Source of the DNA: Gluconacetobacter tumulicola
GTDB lineage: Bacteria > Pseudomonadota > Alphaproteobacteria > Acetobacterales > Acetobacteraceae
Assembly: GCF_014174215.1 (NCBI RefSeq)
Contig: NZ_JABEQL010000008.1
Span: forward strand, 1-64,000
Direction of reading: 5' to 3'
DNA length: 64,000 bases
Shown: in pieces, positions 44,135-54,269 of the stretch
Layout: every line of letters begins with the position of its first letter
Position numbering within the stretch: position 1 is the stretch's first letter
Position numbers and translations under genes: made by a program
Notes under the pieces: generated by a model
The model's input: only the letters and a program-made list of their open reading frames with translations
Told to the model about the DNA's origin: nothing
Databases searched by the model: none

Positions 44135-45640
44135 TCATTGTGGGGTGGCGCCGCAATAGCGTTCGCGTAGATGGGTGCGGTAGGCGTCGGTCGAAGGCGG
44201 TGCGCCGGTGGCGGCGGCCACGATGCCGGCGGTGGACAGGCGGCTGGCCTGTCCATGCACATGGAGGCGCAGCCAGGCGACCAGCGGGGCGAAGTCGCCG
44301 CGTGCGATGCCCTGCGCGATGGCGGGGTCGGCGTCGAACGCCGCCTGGCGCAGTTGGGCGGCGAGGATGGCGCCCAGTGTGTAGGTGGGGAAATAGCCCC
44401 AGGCGCCCGAGGGCCAGTGGATATCCTGCAGGCAGCCCAGCCGGTCGTTCGGCACCTCCAGCCCCAGCAGGTCGCGGATGCCGGCATTGAAGGCGTCCGG
44501 CAGGTCGCGCAGCGCCAGCGAGCCGTCGATCAGCGCGGTTTCCAGCTCGTAGCGGACCAGCACATGGGCGGGGTAGGTGATTTCGTCGGCGTCGACGCGG
44601 ATGAAGCCGGGCTTGACCTGGGTGACCGTGCGATACAGCGCGTCGGCCGACCAGCCGGCGTCGGTCCCGGCCGCGCCGAACGTCTCGCGCAGCAGGGGGG
44701 CGATCCAGTCGATGAAGGGGCGGGAGCGCGCGATCTGCATTTCCATCAGCAGCGACTGGCTTTCATGCAGGCTCATGCCCCGGGACTGGCCGACGGGCAG
44801 GGTGTGCCACGCCGCCGGCAGGCCCTGTTCGTAGAGCGCGTGCCCGGTCTCATGCACCACGCCCATCAGGGCGGAGAGGAAATCGGAATCGTCATAGCGG
44901 GTGGTGATGCGCACATCGTCCTCGGCCCCGCCGCAGAAGGGATGGATGCTGACATCCAGCCGGCCGCGAGACATGTCGAAGCCCAGCGCGGTCATGATCC
45001 GCCGGCCCAGGGCCTCCTGCTGCGCGACGGGGAAGGGGCCGGCCGGGGTCACGATCGGCGGCAGGGTGGCCTGGTGGGCCTGGGCCTCGGCGATCAGGCC
45101 GGGGAGGTCGCGCCGCAATTCGGCGAAGACGGGGTCGATATCGGTGCGGCGGGTGCCGGGATCGTACTGGTCCAGCAAGGCGTCGTAGGGCGAGAGGCCC
45201 AGCGCCGCGCCCTTGACGATGGCCAGTTCGCGCGTGCGCTCCAGCACGTCGGACAGCAGGGGCAGCAGGGCGGCGAAATCGCCGTCGCGCCGGGCCGTGC
45301 GCCATGCGACCTCGCACCGCGATGCGGCGCGGGAGGAGGCTTCGACCAGTTCGGCGGGCACCGATGCGGCGTGCAGCCAGGCGCGCCGCATTTCATGCAG
45401 GTTCGCCGCCTCCCACGTGCCGGCGGGGGCTTCCGCCCGCTCCAGCAATTCGCCGACGCGCGGGTCGGTCAGCATGTCGTGGCACAGGACGCTGAGGGTG
45501 GCGATGCTGTCGGCGCGGCTGTCGGCGGCGCCGGAGGGCATCATGACATCCTTGTCCCATCCCAGGATGCCCAGCGCATTGCGGATGCGCCCGATGCGGG
45601 CGAAATGGCTGGTCAGAGCCTGGTAAGCGCTTTGTGGCAT
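44135..45640 (-). CDS. M32-family metallocarboxypeptidase
   Basis: 501 residues, similar to thermostable carboxypeptidase Taq. Zinc motif HETGH at 263-267 in GVVHETGHALYEQG, third ligand E293 in SLHESQSLLME, and the family signatures IHPFCGG and DVRITTRY. It trims C-terminal residues from peptides in the cytoplasm. ATG 45640 gives the usual MPQSAYQALTSHFARIGRI start; the frame is open much further upstream but only as antisense to the TPR gene. Confidence 0.95.
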   Translation of the reverse strand: MPQSAYQALTSHFARIGRIRNALGILGWDKDVMMPSGAADSRADSIATLSVLCHDMLTDPRVGELLERAEAPAGTWEAANLHEMRRAWLHAASVPAELVEASSRAASRCEVAWRTARRDGDFAALLPLLSDVLERTRELAIVKGAALGLSPYDALLDQYDPGTRRTDIDPVFAELRRDLPGLIAEAQAHQATLPPIVTPAGPFPVAQQEALGRRIMTALGFDMSRGRLDVSIHPFCGGAEDDVRITTRYDDSDFLSALMGVVHETGHALYEQGLPAAWHTLPVGQSRGMSLHESQSLLMEMQIARSRPFIDWIAPLLRETFGAAGTDAGWSADALYRTVTQVKPGFIRVDADEITYPAHVLVRYELETALIDGSLALRDLPDAFNAGIRDLLGLEVPNDRLGCLQDIHWPSGAWGYFPTYTLGAILAAQLRQAAFDADPAIAQGIARGDFAPLVAWLRLHVHGQASRLSTAGIVAAATGAPPSTDAYRTHLRERYCGATPQ

Positions 45641-45718
45641 GGTCTCTCTTCTTGCGAATGGGACGGGCTGCCGCAGTGTGGGCGATGGCGGGCGGCGGAT
45701 GCAACCGGGACGAATGGA

Positions 45719-47608
45719 ATGGACGGACGACGGGACAGGGTGGCCGGAGCGATGAGGCTGCTGGCGGATGGCGACCGTGATGGCGCCACGTCGGTGCTGC
45801 GCGCGGCGCTGGCCGAGGCGCCGGACGACCCCGATATTTTGCATGGCATGGCCTGCGTTGCCCGTGCGTCCGGCCGGCCGGACCTGGCGATCGGGCTGGC
45901 GGGGCGGGCGATCGCGATCCTGCCGGCCGCGCATTTTCATATCACGCTGGGCTGCGCGCTGTGGGAGGGGGGACATCAGGAGCCGGCGCGCGCGGCCCTG
46001 CATGTCGCGACCCTGCGCGAGCCGCGTGATGCGCGTGGCCATGCGGCGCTGGCGGCGGTGCTGGGGGAGATGGGGCGGTGGGGGGAGGCCGAAGCGAGCC
46101 TGCGTGCCGCGCTGGGGCTGCGCCCTGCCGACACCGCGCTGCTGCTGGACTGGGCGCGTGCCGCGATCATGGGGGATGGCGTGGGGATTTGGCCCCGGCT
46201 GGAGGCGTCGGCGAGGCGGTTTGTCGCACAGGATGCCGGGCGGCTGCATGAGCTGGCCGTGCTGCTGTCCGAGCGGGGGCGGCATGGGGAGGCGGAGATC
46301 CTCTATCGGCTGGTGCGGGATCTGTGCCCGGACCAGGGGGCGGCCTGGGCCAATCATGGGGCCGTTCTGTTTGCGCTGAACCGGCATGAAGAGGCGCTGG
46401 CGGCGCTGGAGCAGGCCGACAGGCTGGCGCCGGATGTGCCGGAGACGCTGAACAATCTGGGGCTGGTGCTGATGGCGCTGGGCCATCTGCCGAGGGCGGG
46501 TGAGGCGCTGGCGGCAGCGCGGCGATGTGCGCCGGCTGATGTGCGGATCGTCGTCAATGATGCGACCATCCTGACCGACATGGGCGAGGTTGCGGCCGCC
46601 GAGCGCCTGCTGCGCGGCGTGCTGGCCGAGCCGGAGGCGGCACGGGGCGCGGAGGGCGCGCGGGCGGAATTCAATCTGGGCACGCTGCTGCTGGCGCGGG
46701 GCAGGATGGCGGAGGGGTGGCGCCATCTGGAAGCGAGGGAGCGCCTGTTGCCCGAGATGCGCTGGCCGGCGCTTGCGCCGTGGGATGGATCGGCGCTGCC
46801 TCATGGGCGCCTGCTGCTGCATGTGGAACAGGGGGTGGGCGATGCGATCCAGTTCCTGCGCTATCTGCCCTCTTGTCTGCGGCGGGTGGGGGTGGTGGTG
46901 GATCTGCCGCCCGCGCTGCATCGGCTGGTGCGGACGATGCCCGACCCGGAGGGGCTGATTGCGTCGCGCTGTGTGGTGCTGCCGGATGGGACACCAGTGC
47001 CGGACGATGTGGTGGTGCGCTGCGGGTTGCTCAGCCTGCCGCATCTGCTGGGGATGGCGGAGGTGCCGCCCTTTGTGCCCTATCTGCTGCCGCCCGTGCC
47101 CGAAGGTGCTCGGGTGGGGGCGCCACGGGTCGGGCTGTGCTGGGCAGGCAATCCGGCGTTTCGGTTCGATCGCAGGCGGTCGATCCCGCCGCAGATGCTC
47201 GCGTTGCTGGGCGATGTCGGGGGGGTGTGCTTCGTCAGTCTGCAGCATGGGGCGGCGGCGGGTGATCCGCCCTTCGCTATGGAACCCGCTGCCACGGGCG
47301 ACTGGCTGGACACCGCGCGGGTCGTTGCCGGGCTGGATCTGGTAATCACGGTCGATACCGCGATGGCCCATCTGGCCGGGGCGATGGGGCGGCCAGTCTG
47401 GCTGCTGAACCGTTTCGGCGGCGACTGGCGCTGGTCCGCCGCGTTCGACCGGGCGGAGGCGCCGCGCTGGGGGAACGGGACCAGTCGCTGGTATCCGTCG
47501 CTGGAGCAGTTCAGGCAGGATGGTCCTGAGGTGCCCGCGTGTGCGTGGCAGGCTTCAATTGCCGCGCTGCGGGCCGCGCTGGAATGCTGGCGATGCGTTG
47601 ATCGATGA
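45719..47608 (+). CDS. TPR-repeat protein with glycosyltransferase-9-like C-terminal domain
   Basis: About 629 residues. The N-terminal two-thirds are tandem TPR-like helical pairs (for example AWANHGAVLFALNRHEEALA then PETLNNLGLVLMALGHLPRA). The last 250 residues (LLLHVEQGVGDAIQFLRYLP, VGLCWAGNPAF, LDLVITVDTAMAHLAGAMG, PVWLLNRFGGDWRW) match the heptosyltransferase/ADP-heptose-like domain found in TPR-fused glycosyltransferases. It may modify proteins or polysaccharides. ATG 45719 is chosen; ATG 45752 is an alternative. Divergent from the M32 gene. Confidence 0.82.
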   Translation: MDGRRDRVAGAMRLLADGDRDGATSVLRAALAEAPDDPDILHGMACVARASGRPDLAIGLAGRAIAILPAAHFHITLGCALWEGGHQEPARAALHVATLREPRDARGHAALAAVLGEMGRWGEAEASLRAALGLRPADTALLLDWARAAIMGDGVGIWPRLEASARRFVAQDAGRLHELAVLLSERGRHGEAEILYRLVRDLCPDQGAAWANHGAVLFALNRHEEALAALEQADRLAPDVPETLNNLGLVLMALGHLPRAGEALAAARRCAPADVRIVVNDATILTDMGEVAAAERLLRGVLAEPEAARGAEGARAEFNLGTLLLARGRMAEGWRHLEARERLLPEMRWPALAPWDGSALPHGRLLLHVEQGVGDAIQFLRYLPSCLRRVGVVVDLPPALHRLVRTMPDPEGLIASRCVVLPDGTPVPDDVVVRCGLLSLPHLLGMAEVPPFVPYLLPPVPEGARVGAPRVGLCWAGNPAFRFDRRRSIPPQMLALLGDVGGVCFVSLQHGAAAGDPPFAMEPAATGDWLDTARVVAGLDLVITVDTAMAHLAGAMGRPVWLLNRFGGDWRWSAAFDRAEAPRWGNGTSRWYPSLEQFRQDGPEVPACAWQASIAALRAALECWRCVDR

Positions 47609-47631
47609 GGATTGCGATATCGTAGGGATTT

Positions 47632-48945
47632 TTATGAGGGGGCTCGGCTTTCCCGGATGCCGATCGCAGGCGGATTGAAGGCTGTCTTCTGAAATTGCAG
47701 GGCGCGTAGGCGAAGATAGCTGAAAAGCCCCAGAATGGCCGTTGCCGCCATCATCCAGCCGGGGATCAGCGGATTGCCGGTAATGGCGATCAGACAGGTG
47801 ACGACGGGCTGCGTCAGGCCGCCGAATACGGACACGGCAGTCGCGTAGATGACCCCGAACAGAAAGGAGCGGCTGTGCGGCGGGAGGGAATCCAGCAGGA
47901 CCTTCCACATGCTGGTCATCACGAATCCTGAAAGCGCGAACATGGAAATGTTCAGCGCCAACTGGCTGCCGAGGCCGGGATCGTGGATGGCATAATAATA
48001 GACGATTGGTGACAGAGCGCCCATCAGAAGGGTGACGCCGATCACCGTGCCGGCCGGGTTCGGATGGCGGGCGACGAAAAACATGCTGGCAAGGACGCTC
48101 AGCGCGCCGAAGGTCAGGCCGGCCGTCATGGCGGCCATTCCCGTTGCCGGCGAAAGATGCAGTACCGACACCGCGTAGCTGAGGCCGAAGGTGCGGAGAT
48201 AGGTGGAGACGGTTCCGCTGACGAGGGCGAGGAATACGAACAGAATGACCTTGCGGACCGCGAGCCGTTCCTCGGGCGAGGGCGCCATTGCGGGGTGGGG
48301 TGCAATGGCGTGGCCGGCGGCAAGGCGGCGGAGGAACAGGCCCGCTGGAACGATGACGAGGCCGAAGAGGAAGGGCACCCGCCAGCCCCAGGAAAAGAGG
48401 GCATCGTGCGACATGCTGAGGGATAGGATGAGGCCCAGCAGGACGGCGAGCAGGCTGCCGAGCAACTGTGTCATGTACTGGAGCGTGCCGAAGACGCCGC
48501 CGAGGCCGCCGGGTGCGGCAGAATAGAGCAGTTCGGTCGCCGGTCCGACCTCGCCGCCATCGGAAAAACCCTGGAGCATCCGGGCGAAAACGATGATGAC
48601 AGGCGCCGTGATGCCGATGGATGTCGCCGGCGGTGTGGCGGCGACCAGGAACGAGCCGAATCCCATCATGCCGAATGTCAGCATCAGGGCCGCATGCTGC
48701 CCGTGGGTGCTGGCAAAGCGCCCGATCACGACGGCGCCCAGTGGCCGCATGATGAACCCGACGGCGAATGTCATCAGCGCGTAGAGCAGGTTCATCAGAT
48801 TGTTGCTGCCACTGGGAAAGAATGCATGGCCGATCATGGGCGCGAAGAACGCGTAGGCCATGAAATTGTAGAATTCGAGGAAATTGCCGGCACAGGCGGC
48901 CCCGATCAGAACGTTTCTCCTGGTGCGGCTGGCATTCCGTTCCAT
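47632..48945 (-). CDS. MFS transporter, metabolite:H+ symporter type
   Basis: 437 residues, about twelve membrane segments. MHS-family features are ACAGNFLEFYNFMAYAFFAP, GAVVIGRFASTHGQHAAL (variant of the GxLxDRxGRR loop), RMLQGFSDGGEVGPATELL and WGWRVPFLFGLVI. Probable substrate is an organic acid or related solute; not determinable. ATG 48945 is at the conserved start; the upstream open frame is shadow. Confidence 0.9.
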   Translation of the reverse strand: MERNASRTRRNVLIGAACAGNFLEFYNFMAYAFFAPMIGHAFFPSGSNNLMNLLYALMTFAVGFIMRPLGAVVIGRFASTHGQHAALMLTFGMMGFGSFLVAATPPATSIGITAPVIIVFARMLQGFSDGGEVGPATELLYSAAPGGLGGVFGTLQYMTQLLGSLLAVLLGLILSLSMSHDALFSWGWRVPFLFGLVIVPAGLFLRRLAAGHAIAPHPAMAPSPEERLAVRKVILFVFLALVSGTVSTYLRTFGLSYAVSVLHLSPATGMAAMTAGLTFGALSVLASMFFVARHPNPAGTVIGVTLLMGALSPIVYYYAIHDPGLGSQLALNISMFALSGFVMTSMWKVLLDSLPPHSRSFLFGVIYATAVSVFGGLTQPVVTCLIAITGNPLIPGWMMAATAILGLFSYLRLRALQFQKTAFNPPAIGIRESRAPS

Positions 48946-49106
48946 CGATACGTCTCTCCCTTCTGTTCCGTTGGGCCGGGGCTGGCGAGCCGCGCGCGAT
49001 ATCGTGACGGGTTGGGCGCCACGATATATTACCGGTTTCGGAATGTTCTGGAAGCGGTTCGATGCCGCGAAGGCGTGATGAGGGACCGGAGCGGCGAGGT
49101 GTCGTC

Positions 49107-50318
49107 TCAGGCGGGAGGAGGCATGACCGCGCCGGTCAGGGCCGAAAGCAGCACGACGAGAAGCGGTGGCGCGCGCCAGACCAGGAGGAGGACGAAGGCT
49201 GTGACGACAACCGCGCAATCCGCTGCCCCATGTACGGCGCTGGTCCAGACCGGGTTGTAGAGCGCCGCACCCAGCAGCCCGACGACGGCGGCGTTGGTGC
49301 CCCGCATGGCGGCCTGGGCCCCCGGCCGGCCGCGCAGATCGTGCCAGAAGGGCAGGGCGCCCAGCAGGCAGAGAATGCCGGGCAGGAAGATGGCGCCTGT
49401 CGCGATGGCCGCGCCGGCCAAGCCGCCCGGCGGTAGGCCCGCGATCGTGCCGAGATAGGCCGCGAAGGTGAAGAGGGGGCCGGGGACGGCCTGTGCGGCG
49501 CCGTACCCGGCCAGGAATGCGTTGTCCGACACCCATCCGGGCGTGACGACCGCATCGCGCAGCAGCGGCAGCACGACGTGGCCGCCGCCGAAGACCAGGG
49601 CGCCCGATCGGTAGAAGGCATCGAACAGGGCGACGGGGCCGGGAAGCATGGGGATGAATGCGAAGGCCAGAAGCCCCAGGAAAACCGCCATGCAGCCCAT
49701 GCCCGCGCGCCGTGACAGGGGCAGGAGCAGCGTGTCCGCCGGTAAGGCATCGGGCCCCCGGCACAGGAACCAGCCGGCCACGCCGCCGGCGATGATGGTG
49801 CCGATCTGGAAGAGGGAGCCTGGCGCGAGCAGCATCGTCACCAATGTGGCCGTGGCGATCGTGGCGCGCGGGCGGTCCGGGCACAGGCTTCGGGCCATGC
49901 CCAGCACGGCCTGCGCGACGATTGCCACCGCCACGAGCTTGAGGCCATGGAGCATGCCGGCCCCCGGACCCGTCGCCGCGATGCCGCCCGCGCCGTATGC
50001 GAAGGCGACCAGCAGGGCCGCCGAGGGAAGGGTGAAGCCGATCCAGGCCGCAATGCCGCCGGCCAGGCCGCCCCGTATGAGGCCGATCCCGAAGCCCGTC
50101 TGGCTCGATGCCGGTCCTGGCAGGAATTGCGACAGGGCGACCAGGTCCGCATAGGCCTGTTCCGTCAGCCATTTTCGGCGTTCGACGAATTCCGTCCGGA
50201 AATAGCCGAGATGTGCCACCGGGCCGCCAAAGGCGGTGCAGCCCAGACGCAGGAAGATGCGCAGGATCTCGAATGCCGCGCTGGTCGGCGGGCGATCGGA
50301 CGGCATGCTAGTCCGCAT
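49107..50318 (-). CDS. chrA: Chromate transporter ChrA
   Basis: 403 residues, two homologous halves each of about six membrane spans. Start FLRLGCTAFGGPVAHLGYFR and ALSQFLPGPASSQTGFGIG in the first half; SGALVFGGGHVVLPLLRDAV and YGAAQAVPGPLFTFAAYLG in the second. This is the long-chain ChrA type expected to export chromate. ATG 50318 and the in-frame ATG at 50306 are both possible. The cargo may be another oxyanion in this organism. Confidence 0.94.
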   Translation of the reverse strand: MRTSMPSDRPPTSAAFEILRIFLRLGCTAFGGPVAHLGYFRTEFVERRKWLTEQAYADLVALSQFLPGPASSQTGFGIGLIRGGLAGGIAAWIGFTLPSAALLVAFAYGAGGIAATGPGAGMLHGLKLVAVAIVAQAVLGMARSLCPDRPRATIATATLVTMLLAPGSLFQIGTIIAGGVAGWFLCRGPDALPADTLLLPLSRRAGMGCMAVFLGLLAFAFIPMLPGPVALFDAFYRSGALVFGGGHVVLPLLRDAVVTPGWVSDNAFLAGYGAAQAVPGPLFTFAAYLGTIAGLPPGGLAGAAIATGAIFLPGILCLLGALPFWHDLRGRPGAQAAMRGTNAAVVGLLGAALYNPVWTSAVHGAADCAVVVTAFVLLLVWRAPPLLVVLLSALTGAVMPPPA

Positions 50319-50347
50319 GATGGAAGATGGTGTTGCGCGGGGACGCG

Positions 50348-51043
50348 CTACACACCGAAGATCTGCCCGATACCGCCGGTGACGATCATCGCGATCAGCC
50401 CCCAGAACGTGACCCGAAGCGTGGGGCGCAGCGGCCGGGCCCCGCCTGCCACCGCGCCGACGGCTCCGAGACCGGCGAGTGCCAGGACGGAGATGGCGGA
50501 TACGGCCCAGGACACATAGGGTTCCGGCGTCAGGACCGCCGTCAGGACCGGCAGGAGGGCGCCGGAGGAAAAGGCCGAGGCCGAGGCGAGTGCCGCCTGG
50601 AAGGGCCGGGCTGCCGTGGCATCGGAGAGCCCGAGTTCGTCACGGGCATGTGCGGCGAGCGCGTCATGCTTCATGAGTTCGACCGCCACCTGGCGGGCCA
50701 GGGCCTCGTCCAGCCCCCGTTTGCGGTAGATTCCGGTCAGTTCGTTGACCTCGCCACCCCAGTCGGTGGCCAGTTCGCGCTTTTCGCGGGCGAGGTCCGC
50801 GTGCTCCGAATCCGCCTGGGAACTGACCGAGACATATTCGCCGGCGGCCATGGACAGGGCCCCGGCCACAAGCGCCGACAGGCCCGCGACCAGGATGCTG
50901 CCGCGTGACGCATGAGAACTGGCGACGCCCACGATCAGGCTGCCGGTCGATAATGTGCCGTCATTGGCGCCCAGGACGGCGGCCCGCAGCCACCCCAGTT
51001 TCTCGATGGCATGGTGTTCGGCATGCATGCGAAGTCGCGACAT
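50348..51043 (-). CDS. VIT1/CCC1-family Fe2+/Mn2+ transporter
   Basis: About 231 residues. N-terminal HAEHHAIEKLGWLRAAVLGANDG family signature, SLIVGVASS, and a second helix with AGALSMAAGEYVSVSSQADSE. A cytoplasmic metal-binding middle part has Glu-rich helices and LMKHDALAAHARDELGL, followed by two or three C-terminal spans. It likely removes or stores iron or manganese. ATG 51043 is preferred to the ORF's earlier ATG at 51064. The AT-rich 270 bp upstream, with atgca/tgcat arms near 51110-51130, is the probable promoter region. Confidence 0.92.
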   Translation of the reverse strand: MSRLRMHAEHHAIEKLGWLRAAVLGANDGTLSTGSLIVGVASSHASRGSILVAGLSALVAGALSMAAGEYVSVSSQADSEHADLAREKRELATDWGGEVNELTGIYRKRGLDEALARQVAVELMKHDALAAHARDELGLSDATAARPFQAALASASAFSSGALLPVLTAVLTPEPYVSWAVSAISVLALAGLGAVGAVAGGARPLRPTLRVTFWGLIAMIVTGGIGQIFGV

Positions 51044-51313
51044 AAGACGGGCTGCCCTGATCAATGGAACCGGTAGTTATCTATGATGTAAAATCTCTTT
51101 TTCTTGAAATGCATTTTTCAGGATGCATCGATGTCCGGTTTCATTTTGTTTTTATGTTCGCATTGCCGGTCTGTTCAGGTTGTCGTCAGGAATTCATGCC
51201 ATGATTTCCAGTCGCGTAACGGCCGACGCGAACGTGGAGGAAGCCGGCCTTGGCCGGTCAGGACGAGAGCGCCGGTCCTGCCGATGCGCCGTCGCCCCGT
51301 GCATGGCATGCCG

Positions 51314-54214
51314 TCAGATGGAGAACGTTTCGACGGGCGGAGCGTCGGTGTCGCTGGTTGCGGCTTCCTCGGCCTGGCGCAGGCCGTGGATCAGGGCCTC
51401 GCGGATTTCGGTCAGGCGGCGTTCGTCGGTGATCTTCAGCCCGAACAGGTCCTTGACGTAGAAGACATCGACCGCGCGCACGCCGTAGGTGGTGATGTGG
51501 GCCGAGGCGATCTGCAATTTATGGCCGCTGATCGCCTGCGTCACGTCATGCAGCAGGCCGGGCCGGTCGCGGCCGTTGATCTCGATGACCGTGTAGCTGT
51601 TCGAGGCGCGGTTATCGATCACCACACGGGGCGGCACGTGGATCGCGCGCATGCGGCGTCCGTAGCGCATGCGGCCGATGCCGCCGATTTCGCGGGCGAT
51701 GTCCACCCGCCCGGAAAGGCTCTGCTCGACCAGTGCGGACAGGCGGGCGAGCTGGTGCGGTTCCTCGAACGCTTCGCCGCTGGCGTCCTGAATCCAGAAC
51801 GTATCCAGCGCCATGCCGTTGATCAGCGTGTGGATGCGCGCGTCCACGATCGAGGCGCCCGCGATCGCCAGCGCGCCGGCGATGCGGGAAAACAGGCCGG
51901 GATGGTCGGCAGTGTAGATCGTGACCTCGGTCACGCCGCGTGTCGGCAGGGGCTGGGTTTCCACCGTCAGCGGCGAATCGCGCCGTTCGGATTCCCGGAT
52001 CAGCAGGGCGTGGCGGGCGTGGGTGTCCTGGTCGAAGGACAGCCAGTAGCTGCCATAGCCCAGGCCGAGGAAATGCTCGGTTTCCTCGGGGATGAAGCCG
52101 TCTTCTTCCAGGATTTCGCCCACCGCTTCCTTGGCGCGGGCGACGCGGACGTCGCGTTCGGTCGTGGCCAGTCCGCCTTCCAGCACCTCGGCCACGCGCA
52201 TGTACAGCTCGTGCAGCAGGGTTGCCTTCCAGGCGTTCCAGACACGCGGGCTGACGGCGCGCATGTCGACGATCGTGAGCAGCAGCAGCAGGCGCAGCCG
52301 TTCGGGCGACTGGATGGTGTCGGCCAGGTCGAGGATGGTCTTGGGGTCGTCGATATCGCGCTGGAAGGCGGTCTGGCTGAGCAGCAGATGGTGCAGGACC
52401 AGCCACGAGACGGTTTCGGTTTCCTCGCCGGTCAGGCCCATTTCGGGGCAGACTTCCAGCGCGATCTCGGAGCCCAGTTCGGAATGGTCGCCGCCGCGCC
52501 CCTTGGCGATGTCGTGCAGCAGGATGGCCATGTAGAGCGCGCGGCGGGACTGGAGATTGCGCGCGAGGTCATAGGCCAGCGGGATCTCGTCGGCCATGGC
52601 GCCGTGTTCGATCCGGCCGAAGATGCGGATGGCCTCGATCGTATGCTCGTCGACCGTGAAGACGTGATAGGTGTCGAACTGCATCTGGCCGACGATTCGC
52701 GACCAGTCGGGCATCAGGCGCCCCATGATCCCGGTTTCGTTCAGGATATGCAGCCAGTAGGCATTGCCCTGCCGCCGGTCTTCCGCAGTGGCGTGGAAGC
52801 TGGGTGCTTCCTCGCGCGGTGCACCCGTGCCTTCGGTTGCGGGGGCAGGGCGGAGGGCGCGCTCGGGCGGCGCGCCGCACAGCAGGTCGAGGAAGATCCG
52901 TGCCGCCTCGGGATTGCCGCGCAGGCTGGCGGCGCGGCGTTCCCAGCGGATCAGCTTGTGCATGGCCAGCGGGTGGATCGGCAGCTTGCGCGTCCGCGCC
53001 CATTCCAGCAGGCGCATCATCTGGATCGGCTCGGCATCGAAGGAGGAGCCGCGTTCGGGCAGGATCTGGCCGTCCAGCACCGTGAAGCCCGCATCGCGCA
53101 TCGCGGCGTCGGCCTGCGGCGCGTTTGCGGTCGGGCCCAGGGCCTGGCGCATCACCGCCGGTTCCAGCACATGGGTCAGGCGCATGACCTCGCGCACCGT
53201 CAGGAAATAATGGCGCATGAAGCGCTCCACCCCGACCTGGCGGCCGTGGCGGGTATAGCCCATGCGCGCGCCGACCACGGGCTGGACGTCGAAGGTCAGC
53301 CGTTCCTCGGCGCGGCCCGAGATGTAATGCAGGTGCAGCCGCACGCTCCACAGGAAGTTCCACGAGCGGCGGGCCCGCTTGGCTTCCTGCTCGGTGAGCA
53401 GGCCCAGGCTGCTGAAGCCGGGGGCCAGCAGGTCGGAGACGTGGCGTGTGCCGAACGTGTAGCGGCACATCCAGTACAAGGTTTGCAGGTCGCGCAGGCC
53501 GCCGCGCCCTTCCTTGACGTTGGGTTCCACCAGATAGGGGCTGTCGCCGAACCGGTGGTGGCGGGCCGTGCGTTCCTTGCGCTTGTCGGTAATGAAGCGC
53601 GCGGCCCCGGCCTCGACGCAGGCGACGATGTAACGGGCCTCGAACATCGCGAACAGCGCGTCGTCACCCGCCAGCAGCCGTGCATCCAGCAGCGTGGTGC
53701 GGACCGTGGTGTCGGCCTCGGCCTCGGCGATGCATTGGGGGATCGACCGGGTGGCATGCCCGACCTTCAGCCCCAGGTCCCACAGGAAATACAGGATATA
53801 TTCGACGACGCGGCTGACATCGGCCGACGGTTCGTCCGGCGTCAGGAACAGCAGGTCGATATCGCTGAAGGGGGCCAGCATGCCGCGCCCATAGCCGCCG
53901 GTCGCGGCCACCGCCAGGGTGGGCCGTCCGGATTCGGGCGCGAATTCCAGCGCGTGCTCGACCGTGAAATCGACCAGCGTACGGATCATGCCGTCGGTAT
54001 ATTGCGCCAACTGCTTGGCGGCGGAGGCGCCATGCAGGCGATGGGCCTCGAATTCCTCGCGCACCGAGGCCTGGAACCGGGCGAGATGCCGGCGAAACAG
54101 GCCGATGGCCACGTCGCGCGGGACGGGGCCCCCCGTTTCCGATGACAGGAGAGAGGCCGCGAGGCTTCGGGTCAGGTCCCTGACGGACAGGGAAGGAGAA
54201 GACAAGGTCGGCAT
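51314..54214 (-). CDS. glnD: [Protein-PII] uridylyltransferase/uridylyl-removing enzyme
   Basis: 966 residues, the nitrogen-status sensor that uridylylates PII. Nucleotidyltransferase domain with GGYGRGMLAPFSDIDLLFL, PII-UT linker region (PYLVEPNVKEGRGGLRDLQ), HD phosphohydrolase domain with AILLHDIAKGRGGDHSELG, and two C-terminal ACT domains (TEVTIYTADHPGLFSRIAGA and VIEINGRDRPGLLHDVTQAI) for glutamine sensing. ATG 54214 is preferred: further upstream the frame enters the inverted-repeat element. Confidence 0.97.
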   Translation of the reverse strand: MPTLSSPSLSVRDLTRSLAASLLSSETGGPVPRDVAIGLFRRHLARFQASVREEFEAHRLHGASAAKQLAQYTDGMIRTLVDFTVEHALEFAPESGRPTLAVAATGGYGRGMLAPFSDIDLLFLTPDEPSADVSRVVEYILYFLWDLGLKVGHATRSIPQCIAEAEADTTVRTTLLDARLLAGDDALFAMFEARYIVACVEAGAARFITDKRKERTARHHRFGDSPYLVEPNVKEGRGGLRDLQTLYWMCRYTFGTRHVSDLLAPGFSSLGLLTEQEAKRARRSWNFLWSVRLHLHYISGRAEERLTFDVQPVVGARMGYTRHGRQVGVERFMRHYFLTVREVMRLTHVLEPAVMRQALGPTANAPQADAAMRDAGFTVLDGQILPERGSSFDAEPIQMMRLLEWARTRKLPIHPLAMHKLIRWERRAASLRGNPEAARIFLDLLCGAPPERALRPAPATEGTGAPREEAPSFHATAEDRRQGNAYWLHILNETGIMGRLMPDWSRIVGQMQFDTYHVFTVDEHTIEAIRIFGRIEHGAMADEIPLAYDLARNLQSRRALYMAILLHDIAKGRGGDHSELGSEIALEVCPEMGLTGEETETVSWLVLHHLLLSQTAFQRDIDDPKTILDLADTIQSPERLRLLLLLTIVDMRAVSPRVWNAWKATLLHELYMRVAEVLEGGLATTERDVRVARAKEAVGEILEEDGFIPEETEHFLGLGYGSYWLSFDQDTHARHALLIRESERRDSPLTVETQPLPTRGVTEVTIYTADHPGLFSRIAGALAIAGASIVDARIHTLINGMALDTFWIQDASGEAFEEPHQLARLSALVEQSLSGRVDIAREIGGIGRMRYGRRMRAIHVPPRVVIDNRASNSYTVIEINGRDRPGLLHDVTQAISGHKLQIASAHITTYGVRAVDVFYVKDLFGLKITDERRLTEIREALIHGLRQAEEAATSDTDAPPVETFSI

Positions 54215-54269
54215 CGCGGCGTGATCGGTTTCCTGAAAATGTTGACGGCCGGACGCTCGTCTGGCCTCC

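Noticed and set aside
44171-45718. Long plus-strand extension upstream of the TPR protein
   Set aside because: Gly/Ala/Gln-rich antisense of the M32 gene with no TPR pattern; the TPR repeats begin after 45719.
45641-47371. Long minus-strand extension upstream of the M32 carboxypeptidase start
   Set aside because: It is antisense to the TPR-glycosyltransferase gene and shows shadow composition; the carboxypeptidase family starts at 45640.
48946-50172. N-terminal extension of the MFS transporter frame
   Set aside because: It is an out-of-frame reading of the chrA gene; the transporter's conserved start is at 48945.
51104-54145. About 1000-codon plus-strand frame opposite glnD
   Set aside because: Antisense shadow of glnD: no motifs, Gly/Arg/Gln-rich; glnD has all its domains on the minus strand.
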